Notes under the pieces: model-generated | The model's input: the letters and a program-made list of their open reading frames with translations, nothing else | Database searches by the model: none | What the model was told of the DNA's origin: nothing | In this document: positions 23,577 through 35,120 of the stretch, one piece after another | Numbering within the stretch: the stretch's first letter is position 1 | Layout of the letters: each line of letters opens with the position of its first letter | Assembly (NCBI GenBank): GCA_963965975.1 | Contig: OZ014412.1 | Coordinates: 1,800,501-1,864,500, forward strand | Source: Xestospongia bergquistia | Lineage: Eukaryota > Porifera > Demospongiae > Haplosclerida > Petrosiidae | Direction of reading: 5' to 3' | Length of the DNA stretch: 64,000 nucleotides | Made by a program: the position numbers and the translations under genes

Positions 23577-23846
23577 TCCTAGTCACTCTACTCAGCTCAC
23601 TGAAGCTTTTTGTGAGTTTTCTCTCTCATCCAGCATCCAGGCACCAAGAATGGTCTTCACCTGATGCTATTGATTCCCTCTCCACCAATGCCATCACATG
23701 CTTTCACATGCTATGTGAAAAGTAGGCAACATATATACATTATCAATAATAATAATATTATACTTGTTTTCTTGACTGTTCTTGATATAGAGGAAGTTAG
23801 TGATGATGTAAATGAGTGACAAGGTCTAGAATACATACCTACATTG

Positions 23847-23848
<2 letters not shown>

Positions 23849-23888
<40 letters not shown>
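23849..23888. repeat. (AT)n microsatellite
   Basis: Perfect TA/AT run of about 38 bp inside the receptor F intron, next to exon 23914-24166. Confidence 0.9.
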
Positions 23889-23889
<1 letters not shown>

Positions 23890-25345
23890 CATGTAAAATA
23901 AATTATTACTCACTTATCAATTCTATCAAGTTAGTAAATTCTGTTCTATCTCTTCCAACAGAGTTGATCACTTCAATAGCTATATACCATGTAGTATTAT
24001 CAATAACTGACTGTATATTAACACTCATATCATAGATTGTATTATTTGTTACAGTATCAATGTTAGGAGTTAATATTGGAGTATTGTTGAGTTGTCTCCT
24101 ACAATAATCTTCTTGTATGAGATGTTATGTATAATTTAATGGATCTTCATTACAAGATACTGTTACCTATAGTAGTTTATAATAATCTACTTTTAATAAA
24201 GTAATATAATGAAGTAACATACACTGAAATTGAGTGATAATATTCCAGAGATAGTAGAAACAATTATTTCATCAGAAATATTGGGAGCTGTGTTGATAAC
24301 AAGGAAATAGGGCTATTACAACATAATATCAATATTACCTGATATTAGTATAAAGTTATATTCAGCAATAGCTAGTTCACTATAACCATATTGTGTACCA
24401 GCAGATACACTCCATTGTAACTGACTACATTCAATATATGATATATTATCTTTATGTAGAGTTATGTTAGTTGAGTTAGTTAATGTAGTGAACATTACTG
24501 ATATATTATCAGAGTTAACTACTGTTATATTGTACTGGAACTGAATAGAGTCCATTAATGGAGGAGACCATCTTAATATCACTGCATTGTCTAGTAACTC
24601 ATGAGTTAGTAAGTGAGGAGGACCTATAGTAGATGTGACTATATTAAAGGAGATATATTATAGCACTTACTTACCAAATGATATCAGCTGTACTGGTAAT
24701 GATATAACTGTAAGTTGTAGTGGAAAACATTCTCCACCTTCACATAATCCACATTGAACATCTAATGAAAAGTCTTCATGGCTTACTGGAAGAGTAAGTG
24801 TAGTGAATCCATTACCACTACCGCTAACAGTTACATATATACTGCTATTTGTTGGTGCATTCTGACTGATAATAGGTTCAATATTAGTAATATTCCATAC
24901 AGTAAGATAGACTCCAGTATAACTATAAGAACACTCAAACTTTACAGTACTTCCAACAGGAGCTATAACTTGAGATGATGGACAAGGTCCTCTGATAGTA
25001 GCTCCAGAGTTACTGTAAACTGGACTAGTACAGGTTTGTTCATTACTGAGGTCGAAAAAAAGACAGTAAAAGAACAGCTGGAAAAGTCCAATCTTCATGA
25101 CTTTCAGACTTAAAGTAATAATAATTAATTAAAAGTAGGTGTCAATCTGAAGTTAAATGTGGGCGAGGCACGTTATCACAATAACTTATAAACTCTCTCT
25201 AACAAGATACTAAAATTATTAAATTTAGCGTATTATTAGTGGTACTTTCTATTAAATAGAATTCTTCTCTTGTATAATATAATATACTAAACAAATCTAC
25301 ACGTTTGTCTAAAATCTAATCATTATTAATTTCATTATTAACAAA

Positions 25346-26030
25346 CCTTTCTCCTAACATATACAGCTGTTATTCCTACTATCACTAATATTATTACTAT
25401 TATCAGTATTATTATGAAGATAGTTATAATACTAACAACTACTGGAACAATAATATTCAATGATGAATTTGATGTAAGGGTCTACTGGTTCCCATCATAG
25501 CTATATTCCCAGGCAATGATTGTGCATGTACATACTATTTATCCCCTAGATTGTAGAAATGGTTCAGCATGAGTGTGATTTATGAAAATAAAAATTGAAC
25601 CCATTTTTTCTACTTACCATACTATTGGACAATTAATCTTACAACCCAAACTTTCATGTGTACATAAATGAATATCCATATATCTATGAATGGATAAGTA
25701 GAATACATGAATAGATACAAAGAGATGCTTAAATCAATAAATACCCTATAGTGAGTGACAAATTGATGACCATATTACAGTTAGTACAACTAAGATCATA
25801 AACAATAATATAATAAAGAATAAGAATAAGCATAGTGTATCCATTACTACCACCATATAAAGTCACAAGGATACTGCTATTAGGCGAATTCACATTGATG
25901 ATAGTTTGAATATCAATATCAATATTCCAAGATGAAAGATAGCTCCAAGTATAGCATAAGAACACTCAAATGTTATAGTACTACAAGCAGGAAGTAGTAT
26001 TTGAGATGATGGTCAATTATATTTTCTTAA
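25346..26030 (-). pseudogene. Receptor G: relic of Ig exon and membrane exon
   Basis: On the minus strand, about 26010-25729 recalls the Ig exon (FECSYA, SWNID, NSPNSSILVTL), but the frame is broken and the signal peptide and exon end are lost. About 25475-25346 encodes a membrane exon (NIIVPVVVSIITIF, basic VRRK end) with an altered donor. No FN3 exons lie between. It shares the membrane-exon type with relic A. Confidence 0.65.
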
Positions 26031-27270
26031 TGATAACATGTACAATTTTTGTCCAGATTTATACTATATTCATATATTGTTGAGTAACTAATAAGATGTT
26101 ATATAATAGTAATGACAATTGTCATGATGATGATGAACGAATATCAATAATAATTAATAACAATATATATGATATGATATGATAAATACTTCTTGTAAAG
26201 TTATTTATTAAACATTATGTAATACTGGCATATTCTAAGACATAAGACACACATTATACAGAACATGTGATGTATCTAACAGATCTTTGACATATCTTGG
26301 AGAATGAGATGTCAGTAAATAAACTTTACAAGTAAAGCATTTGATATTTCATGTATAGCATAAGTGCTATGTCTATCATATGTACAGTACAGATATTATG
26401 TCTATCACGTGTATAGCATAGGTACTGTATCTAACTCATTATGTTGGTAATACTGGTTAGCTATAATTTAGTCAGGTTAGATATCACCTGAATGGTCATA
26501 ATAGGATCAGTAGTAGGTATAGGTTGAGTACCTAATAGACAATGTAACTATCACATGTCCAGCGTTACATACTATTACATAGTATTACATACATTACGTA
26601 GTATTACATACATTACATATGTTTTACATACATATGTAATAGTATTACTACTATGTACAAGAGAGGATGTTTGTGATGTTACTACAACGTGACTGATCAT
26701 GAAATGAGAATGAAGTATGAAGTGATGTAGTAATAGTAACTGTGAAAAGCGGTCATTATATAACACTTCAATAATAATAATACTGTCCTGACATATAGAG
26801 AAAGTTAGTTAGTCCAAAACCACATCCACTTATAATGATAAGTATACAGCATTGATTAATAATAATTAGTTCTAGTTACAGATACATGTTGTGATGTACA
26901 ATGTACTGATATAATAATATATGACCATATATGGATATATTATATGTTAGTAATGTACTACATATATACAATCAATATATGACAAGATGTGGGATATATA
27001 CCTACGTTGACAATATATATGTAGATCATATGAAACAAATTGTTACTCACTTATTAATTCAGTCAAGTTAGTAAATTCTGTTCTGTTTTAGTTGTAACTC
27101 TTTACATTATTAATATATTAAATATGAGTAGAACAGACTCATTAACTAATGAGGCTCAAACCACAAGCAGCTGTAAATATTTAGTGAAAGTACAGGTCAT
27201 TATCAAAGTTATAATTATACTATGTTAATGTATTTTATTTAGCACTACAATATTACATGTATAACACAGC
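26031..27270. other. Gene-free stretch with second copy of the 485-bp block
   Basis: Contains the duplicate at 26486-26970 and short decayed pieces of the tail exon (about 26280-26318, KSLT-type sequence lost). No complete gene. Confidence 0.5.
26486..26970. repeat. ~485-bp duplicated block, copy 2
   Basis: Copy of 23023-23515, detached from any receptor membrane exon. Its high identity indicates a recent duplication or gene conversion. Confidence 0.85.
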
Positions 27271-27274
27271 TACC

Positions 27275-28580
27275 TTAGTAGGTTGGCTTGCTATAGTGTC
27301 ATCATGTTGGATCTAAAATAAATATATATATACAATAACATAATACTATATAGACAATAACAAAGGTATATACTAAGGTACATGGTCTCAGAACATACTA
27401 TAGTTAGGATCTTTTCAAGCAAACATTAGGATTATATATCTAAATAATACGAATTATGACATTATGATAAAATATTAACACATATATTATCAGCAAACAT
27501 GATATCATATATATAACAGTAACTAGGACATACCTGTTGACTATTAATATAATCTGTTTTAGTCTTTGACATATCTTGAGGAGTGAGATAGTCAGCAACA
27601 CACTAGAAAGTGATAAACACTTCTAAGATACACAGTCTCAAGATATGTGATAGTTAGGAAGTTTTAAAACAAACATTAGAATTGTGTATATAACTAATTA
27701 TGACAATATGATATAATATACACACACATACATTATCAGTAAGTGCGATATCATAGTAACTAGAAATACAGAACACATCTCCTGACTATTAATATAATCT
27801 GCTTTAGTCTTTGACATATCTTGAGGAGTGAATAGTCAACAACAACTATATATGTCAGTGAGGAGATATATAGTTAGTGTTACTATATTGTACCTTATGA
27901 ACTGAACTATGACCTTCTTCACTAAACATATTGTTATTTAAAATAATCAATAAATATTACATACTTACTTTATGTTTACATTTTCTGTGATAGTGTCTAA
28001 ATAAACAAAATTAGTATGTAATTATGTCATTATGATGTAATGTAATATATGTCATTATGATGTAATGTAATGTTATGGTACATTATCAAGTGTAAGTACA
28101 GGTCATTGTCAAAGCTATAAGTATACTATGTTAATGTACTATAATATAGTTTATTGAACACTACAATGTCACATGTACAGTAACAAATGATACAATAGAG
28201 TAACATGTAGTAATAGTAGGTTCTATGACTATCACATGTATAGCACAGGTACTATGTCTACCTCAGTATGTTGTACTGGTTAGATATAATATAGTCAGGT
28301 TGGATATATCACATGTACAGTTGCAATAGTAAAATGATATCATATAGAGATGCACATTATATAGAACACACCTCTTGACTATTAATATAATCTGCTTTAG
28401 TGTTTGATATGTCTTGAGGAGTGAGATAGTCATCAACACACTATATATGTCAGTGAGGAGATATATAGTTAGTGTTTAATATATTGTACCTTACTTTGAT
28501 CCTCTTCACTAAAACATATTGTTATTTAAAATAATGAATAAACAATACATACTTTGAGTTTAAATTTTCTGTGGTAGTGT
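27275..28580 (-). other. Array of orphan cytoplasmic-tail exons (YLTP / YINS type)
   Basis: Three exon types recur on the minus strand with good splice sites. Type 1: 28580-28553 and 27996-27969 (TTTENLNS-like, matching the receptor F tail exon). Type 2: 28508-28490 (NEEDQSK) and about 27917-27890. Type 3: 28440-28372 (VDDYLTPQDISNTKADYINS), about 27604-27536 (VADYLTPQDMSKTKTDYINS) and about 27845-27777 (1-nt deletion and lost donor). A fourth exon at about 27313-27275 reads IQHDDTIASQPTK. Types 1-3 join in phase. No ectodomain lies upstream on this strand before receptor I, which has its own tail. These are remnants, or detached alternatives, of a longer F-type tail. Confidence 0.65.
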
Positions 28581-28981
28581 CTAAATAAATAGAAATCTAC
28601 ATCAATATATTAGTAATGTATGTTATTAGTAATAATATATTATTAGTATGTAATATGTGTCATTGTACAATGCTATACCTTAATTGACCAATCAGATGTA
28701 TCAATGTATTAAATATGCAACCCATTGTGAGTAGAGCAGTCTCATTAACTAGTAATGTAATTTATGACCATATATGGATATATTAATGTATTATATGTCA
28801 TTAACGTACTATATACATATGATCGATAAAATGTTAAAGGAATTACTGTCATTTAAAAGATATGATCATGAACATACTAATAGCTGATCTTTACATTATT
28901 AATATATTAAATATACAACCTCATTGTAATATGGTCATAATAATTAGAAGTAGATCAGTCTCATTAACTAATGAAGTTCAA

Positions 28982-28994
28982 ATATAAATTAACA

Positions 28995-29051
<57 letters not shown>
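28982..29051. repeat. (TAA)n microsatellite at LINE boundary
   Basis: About 55 bp of ataata repeat directly before the retrotransposon fragment. Confidence 0.9.
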
Positions 29052-29054
<3 letters not shown>

Positions 29055-30182
29055 GCTTCTTTGCCAATCTCACTTGGTGGTTTTGGTATTCGTCAAGCAT
29101 CTCTTCATGCCCCAGCGGCTTTTGTTAGCTCTTGGGTTCAATCAACTGATCTCATAATTGGAATTCTTAACTGTGTCACTCCATCTTCTCCCCATCTCTT
29201 CTCAGCTTTAGAGTTATTATCTGCTTCTGCTAACAGACCGGAGTGGTCCTCTTTGGACAATATTGACTTTCCCATCCGTCAACACCAGAGTTATTGACCA
29301 GGCATCCTTTAATATCCTGATGACACAGCTCCAGACACTCGGTCAAAGGCTTTGGCCTTGTCATCTTCTGTTCATCATGCTGGAGATTGGCTGAAGGTGG
29401 TGCCTTCTAAGGCTCTTGGTCTGCATATTCAAGATCGTGATTTTCGATTGTGTTATGGTATTGGCTGGGTGTTCAAATATGTCAGGAAGGATGGACTTGC
29501 CTAGTTTGTCAGGTGATGACTGATGGCTTTGGTGACCATCAAGTTGGTTGTAGAGGCAATGGGGACCTCATTCATCAACATAACTCCCTCAGAGATACCA
29601 TTTTTTCTGCTGCCCAATCAGCTGCTTTAGCTCCTAGGAAAGAGGTTCCATCTCTAGTATCATCGTCCAGCTCTCGTCCAGCTGATATCTTCTTCCCTTG
29701 TTGGAAGCGGGACTGCATTTGATGTCACTGTTATCTCTCCTCTTCAGCAGCTTACCATTCAAGGTGCCTCTGTTACTCCTGGTTATGCGATCACTGTCGG
29801 AGAGGATAGAAAGTTCCATATACATCTGGAAAACTGTTTAGGTGCTGGTGTCTCCTTTGTCACTCTGGTGGTTGAGTCACTGGGGGGATGAAGCAATGAA
29901 GCAATCGATACCCTCAGGCTGATTGGCAAACAACAACCACAACGTATGGGTCTCCCACCATCTCATTCAATCAATCATCTCTTTCAACGCCTCTCTATTG
30001 TTCTTTGTTGCGGGAATACCTGCATGTGGGCGTCCCGAATGCCCATCCATTGCCATCTGAGGATGGGATCGAATGATTAATTTCGTTTACACATAATATT
30101 GTTATGGTTATTATAAAATTATAATAATAATAATAATAATAATAATGATAATATAATAATAACAATGATAATAATAATAATG
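29052..30182 (+). mobile_element. 5'-truncated non-LTR retrotransposon (LINE) 3' end
   Basis: The plus strand encodes, with frameshifts, the C-terminal part of a LINE ORF downstream of the reverse transcriptase: LGGFGIRQASLHAPAAFVSSW, a Cys-rich segment (CLVCQVMTDGFGDHQVGC), RPADIFFP and a final GVSFVTLVVESLGG...CGNTCMW region ending in a stop near 30079. A short 3' UTR runs into an (AAT)n tail at about 30117-30182. A 5' end inside an AT-trinucleotide run and a microsatellite tail are typical of such insertions. Inactive. Confidence 0.75.
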
Positions 30183-31305
30183 ATGACAATGATGAAAAGA
30201 GTTACAATAATAATTAATAAATAGATACAATATGAGTACTTCTTGTAAAATGACTTTTGAACATTAATTATGTAATACTGACATATTCTACAGTATTCTG
30301 CTGACTCATTGTTGGCACTAAATCCATCATTACATATTTTGATGTCAACTCTATAACAAATAAAGGATATATAATATCAAATAGAGGATAATCCTTTTAA
30401 TTAACAATTAATTATGGCTATGTTGTTACTAGGGAATGTGGACATTTTTAACATAACCAAACAATTTATATAACAGGAATACAATATGTCATGTGACTAC
30501 TGTTATCTATCCATCCATTTATCAAACAGTTGATATATATCCATCCATAGTTATATAAACATGTTATTAATGTACACATATTGTTTTCCATATGGTATTG
30601 AACATTTAGTTTTAGTTTCAAATACATGTTATGACATACAGTGTAATATATGACCATATATGGATATATTATATGTCACTAATGTACTACATATATATGA
30701 TTATAGTGTTGTCAGTAAAAAAGGAAATGCTGTTATTTAAAATATGAAATATGTCACAGTGAACATACTAATTAATTAATATTTATTACATTACTTAATA
30801 AACATTTTTATACCCTCATTGCAAGGTAGTCATAATAAGTAAATGGTTTTGACAAATGAGATCAAAAAACCAGCTGTAAATATCAAGTCTAAGTACAGGT
30901 CATTGTCAAGTTACAAGTATATTATTTTAAAGTACTGTAATATAGAGCACTACAATACCCACATGTATAACACTGATACTATGACTATTACATCTATAGC
31001 ACAAGCTCTATGTTTACCTCCTTAGGTTGGTAATACTGGTTAGCTATAATGTGCATATAAATAAAAAGAATAACATTGATAATAAGTAAGCTATGAATTA
31101 AGATAATACTTACTATATATGAGCTAATAACATGAAAGTCAATAAACTGACTATATAAACAATAACTTCCTATTACTTACTAAATACACAATCTTGGGAA
31201 ACATGATACATTAGGATTGTGTTTATAACTAATGACATAAATTAGGACAATATGATATAATATACACACATACATTATTAATAAACAGGACATCAGGGAA
31301 AGTAA
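30183..31305. other. Gene-free stretch
   Basis: AT-rich, with short pieces similar to other intergenic parts of the cluster (for example the accatatatggatatattatatgt block also seen near 23465, 26925 and 28770). No gene supported. Confidence 0.45.
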
Positions 31306-32510
31306 GAGCTATTCAAACCTAAAAATAAAAAGGTATCTCTATCTTTGTCATCAGTCATTAATAAAATCTTTGAGAAAGGGTTATTACTTACATCCATAGA
31401 TAGGACACTTACTCCATCACATATCCTTTATTCTGAATTGAAGTTTTGTTGACATATAGAGAAGGTGGCTCAAAATACTTTCTATTATAGCTCTGCTTAA
31501 TGCATAAAACCTTTTGACATAGTCTGGCAGTCCAGTCTCTACCTCAAACTATATAAATAACATGAGTATAGTTAATGGTAATTTGTGGCTAACACTTTTA
31601 ACTGGTATCGTTGACTTCATTCTGCAGTCTTGTGGATTAATTCTACCTCTCATTACTTTTCCATTGTTCAGGGTCTAAGACAAGGGTGCCGTCATCTTAA
31701 TATTGGCAGAATAAAGTAGTGACTAATGGAGGTTGATGATTGTCTTGAATGGGAGAACTAATAGTTCTATCACTGTAAGATGGCCCGGACCAACTACTAT
31801 TCACTTGGTAAGTAATTGACTATATTACTGTTGAGATAAGTTCAGGGGAAATGGAGAGATTTTCATAATCAACAGAGTATTCTTCAATGACATTAAGATT
31901 TTCAAAATTTTTTTGGTCAGTCACTCTAATCAAAAGAGGCTAGATGTTCAACGTTTAGCACCCAAGCATTGAGAAAATCATTGTTACTGACTGCTGAACT
32001 ATCAGTGGTCTTAGATTTTATCTTGATTAACTCTAATTGTTTGGATGCAATTATTAATGTCTATATCTAAAGAAGAGTAAAACTTGTTTTGATTATATTT
32101 ATGCAGTTATCTTCAAAAGACACAATTTACATCTTCATACTGCTTCCTAAATTTGTTGTTAGGATCATCATTTCATTTACTTCATTTTATCCATAGTTTG
32201 TGGAAATCAGATCTGGCAATAGATGAAAATTTTAAAGTTATTTTCGTGACTACAGACTCAATTGATTTCTTATCCCAATTGGAAGGAAGAGGTAAAAGAC
32301 GTACTGAGATTCTATCAGCAATACATTTTTAAAAGTGATTCAGTAGCTCTAATCCCATTGAAAGAGGTATTTTTTGGACTTGCTGAAGATTTGGGCAATT
32401 GATCGGTGTAATAGAGGTAGAAGTAATTTGTGCCAAAACAGAGAAATGGTCTGATGCATCTAGAGGACAGTCCATTAAAACAGAGGACTCAAAGATGAAT
32501 GAGAGAATGG
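31306..32510 (-). mobile_element. Degenerate non-LTR retrotransposon fragment (endonuclease region)
   Basis: Near 32480-32400 the minus strand reads LMDCPLDASDHFSVLAQI, resembling the end of the APE-type endonuclease of LINEs, where S-D-H-x-P/S is conserved. Downstream (about 32300-31430) are broken coding-like segments such as FEVETGLPDYVKRFYALSRA. Many stops. The better-supported part is the SDH motif; the rest is inference from continuity. Confidence 0.45.
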
Positions 32511-32604
32511 TCTCGGGTAGCCAGCCCCTCCCCCCTTGCTGAGGCAGGCTAGAGCTTGCATGAATTTAATCAGGCGTGGCCAGCATGTCAGCATGGTATA
32601 TTAT

Positions 32605-34693
32605 ATGGTGGAGTCAAAACTCTTAGTCCTTACTTTTCTTGTCTATCTCTGCAATGGACAAACCTGTACTGATCCAGTATATAGTAACTCTGGAGTAACT
32701 ATTAGAGGACCTTGTCCATCATCGCAAATTATAACTCCAGTTAGTAGTATGCTGCTTAAATGTTCATTCAGCTATAGTGGGAACTATCTTTCATTTTGGA
32801 ATATCACTGATATTGGATTTATTGTCGGTGTTAATTCACCAAATAATAGCAGTATTAATATTACAATAAGTAGTGGTAGTAGTAATGGATTCACTACACT
32901 TACACTTCCAGTAAACAAACTACATTCAATGGATGTTCAATGTGGACTGTGTAATGGAATAAACTGTTTTCAAAGTCCATATCAAGTTACTGTTATATCA
33001 TTACCAGTACAACTGATATCATTTGGTAAGTAAGTACTATAATATATCTCTTTTAATACAGTCACATCTACTGTAGGTCCTCCTCACTTACTAACTCATC
33101 AGTTACTGGACAATGCAGTGATATTAAGATGGTATCCTCCATTAATGGACTATATTCAGTTCCAGTACAATATAACAGTAGTTAACTCTGATAATATATC
33201 AGTAATGTTGACTACATTAACTAACTCAACTAACATAACTCTACATAAAGATAATATATCATATATTGAATGTAGTCAGTTACAATGGAGTGTATCTGCT
33301 GGTACACAATATGGTTATAGTGAACTAGCTATTGCTGAAGATAACTTTATAATAGTATCAGGTAATGTTAACATTATAATATAGAGTTAACATGTAAGCT
33401 ACATATCTTTAATACAGCTCCAGATATCTCTAATGAACTGATTGTTTCTGGTTCATCTGAAGTTATATCAGTTAAATTCAGTGTAAGTTAAACTGACTAT
33501 TAATACTAACTATTAGTTCACTAATGTATAATATTTTAGGTAACAGTGGTATATTGTGAAGATCCATTAAATTATACATATCATCTCATACAAGAGGATT
33601 ATTGTAGGAGACAACTCAACAACACTCCAATATTAACTCCTAACATTGATACTGTAACAAATAATACAGTCTATGATATGAGTGTTAATATACAGTCAGT
33701 TATTGATAATACTACATGGTATATAGCTATTGAAGTGATCAACTCTGTTGGAAGAGATAGAACAGAATTTACTAAATTAACTGAGTTGATCAGTGAGTAA
33801 TAATTTATTCATTTAATGATTTTTCAATTTTTTTCTATTGTATTAGGTATTACTTCTGGGAATATTCAATCAACATCATCATTAATAACCACATATAGTA
33901 AAGATTTATATATCATTGATAATTATTGATTATTACTTCTTTCCTTAGTTACTCGTACTTCATATACTATTGATGTTTCTTCTCTGTTCACTCCATCTAT
34001 TACTAACACAGGTAATGTTCCTTTCATGTATCAATCATGCAGTAGCAATACCTATCTAGTCAATTGAAATATAGTGACAAAAACACTTGATAGCTTGTTT
34101 AAAAGTGATCCAAAGTTTTTGATTCTTTGCTTAATGTTTTTATAATGACTTAGTTATAGATTAACACAAGGTTTCTAGGCATCACATATACAAATAGTCA
34201 AATGTAGGATTTGTTATTTCAATTTATATAGTATGATATTAATGTAAATTTGTTGGAAAATCTTTAAAAAATTGAAATAACATTTCTGAATCTTCCATTG
34301 AGTACTCAGAGATTTGCTAAACAAATACTTATTTACAACTATTACTGGTTATAACAATTAATGATATGAAATTTTGAAATCCATTTTTGTGTATTTACAA
34401 CTAATCTCCATCAAATTTATATTGTAAACATTTTCTTGTAATATACATATATTTGTATAATTATTTTCTTCTTCAGATCTCACATCATCAAATAATATTG
34501 TTCCAATAGTTGTTATTGTTGTTATTGTTGTAACTATGTTCATAATAATACTGATAATAGTAGGGATCATAGTAGGCCTAGTACCATCTATTAAAAGAAG
34601 GTATGTTAATAATTAATATATGAATCTTAATCTTTATAATAATTATTGTTCTTTCTCAGACATCTGAAATTACCTTGTGTACAAAGAGTGTGA
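32605..34693 (+). CDS. Receptor H: Ig-FN3-FN3 single-pass membrane receptor
   Basis: Eight exons close in frame from the Met of VESKLLVLTFLVYLCNG: 32605-33025, 33077-33361, 33418-33482, 33540-33792, 33847-33897, 33949-34011, 34477-34600 and 34660-34693 (431 aa). Upstream in-frame Mets exist (32593 and earlier) but add no better signal peptide. The Ig domain (LKCSFSY, FWNI, DVQCGLC) is nearly identical to receptor E. Two FN3 modules, two Thr/Ser stalk exons and a membrane helix (IVPIVVIVVIVVTMFIIILIIVGIIVGLV) follow, with a short basic tail ending LPCVQRV. Only the intron before the membrane exon is long (465 bp), which may mark where the 3' end was swapped. Confidence 0.85.
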
Positions 34694-35120
34694 TGTAGAC
34701 AAATTAGATGAGTAACTTACTCAAGTCATTGGTAGAATTTTATTTTAATTATTAATTCTAATTTATAATCTGTTATTTTTAATCTATAGCTTGTCTATAA
34801 TGATTCATATTACTTATTATTACATCAACATATTTTTGTAATATTGTACTTAATTGATATGTTGTATACCAGTTACTGTTCATATTAATATTAGTTGTAG
34901 AACATATTAATCTTAAGAACTTTTAAATAGATATGTATGTATGCAGTAGCAAATAATATATTTTGTGACTTCTTTACTTTATCACATACTTCAAAAGATT
35001 ATATAACATACATACATTATCAGGTATAACATATTTGAATTTATAAATACTTAATACAACAAATATAGCATCTTATTGTATGCATACAAGTATATGAGTA
35101 TATAAACAATCACTCAATAA
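34694..35120. other. Convergent spacer between receptors H and I
   Basis: About 430 bp of 3' flank for two convergent genes. No gene seen. Confidence 0.5.

Larger units (their letters stand above)
22720..25098 (-). pseudogene. Receptor F: Ig-FN3-FN3 receptor with a nonsense codon
   Basis: Exons 25098-24675 (signal MKIGLFQLFFYCLFF; Ig with FECSYSY, VWNI, DVQCGLC), 24623-24339 (FN3), 24287-24223, 24166-23914 (FN3), 23073-22909 (membrane helix IIIIAVVGGVLGLVLITGI, then KKRWYTYKLK) and 22790-22720 (Thr-rich tail). Splicing and frame are sound except for TAA at 24127-24125, where other members read TAT (NYTY). Translation would stop in the second FN3 module, leaving a secreted Ig-FN3 fragment or a null. 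The large intron 23913-23074 holds (AT)n, (AAT)n and the 23.02-23.51 kb repeat, which may hide a stalk exon. Recent nonsense allele or sequence error are both possible. Confidence 0.75.

Noticed and set aside
29995-30189. Minus-strand frame over the (AAT)n tail
   Set aside because: Microsatellite-driven; the plus strand carries the LINE-derived sequence.
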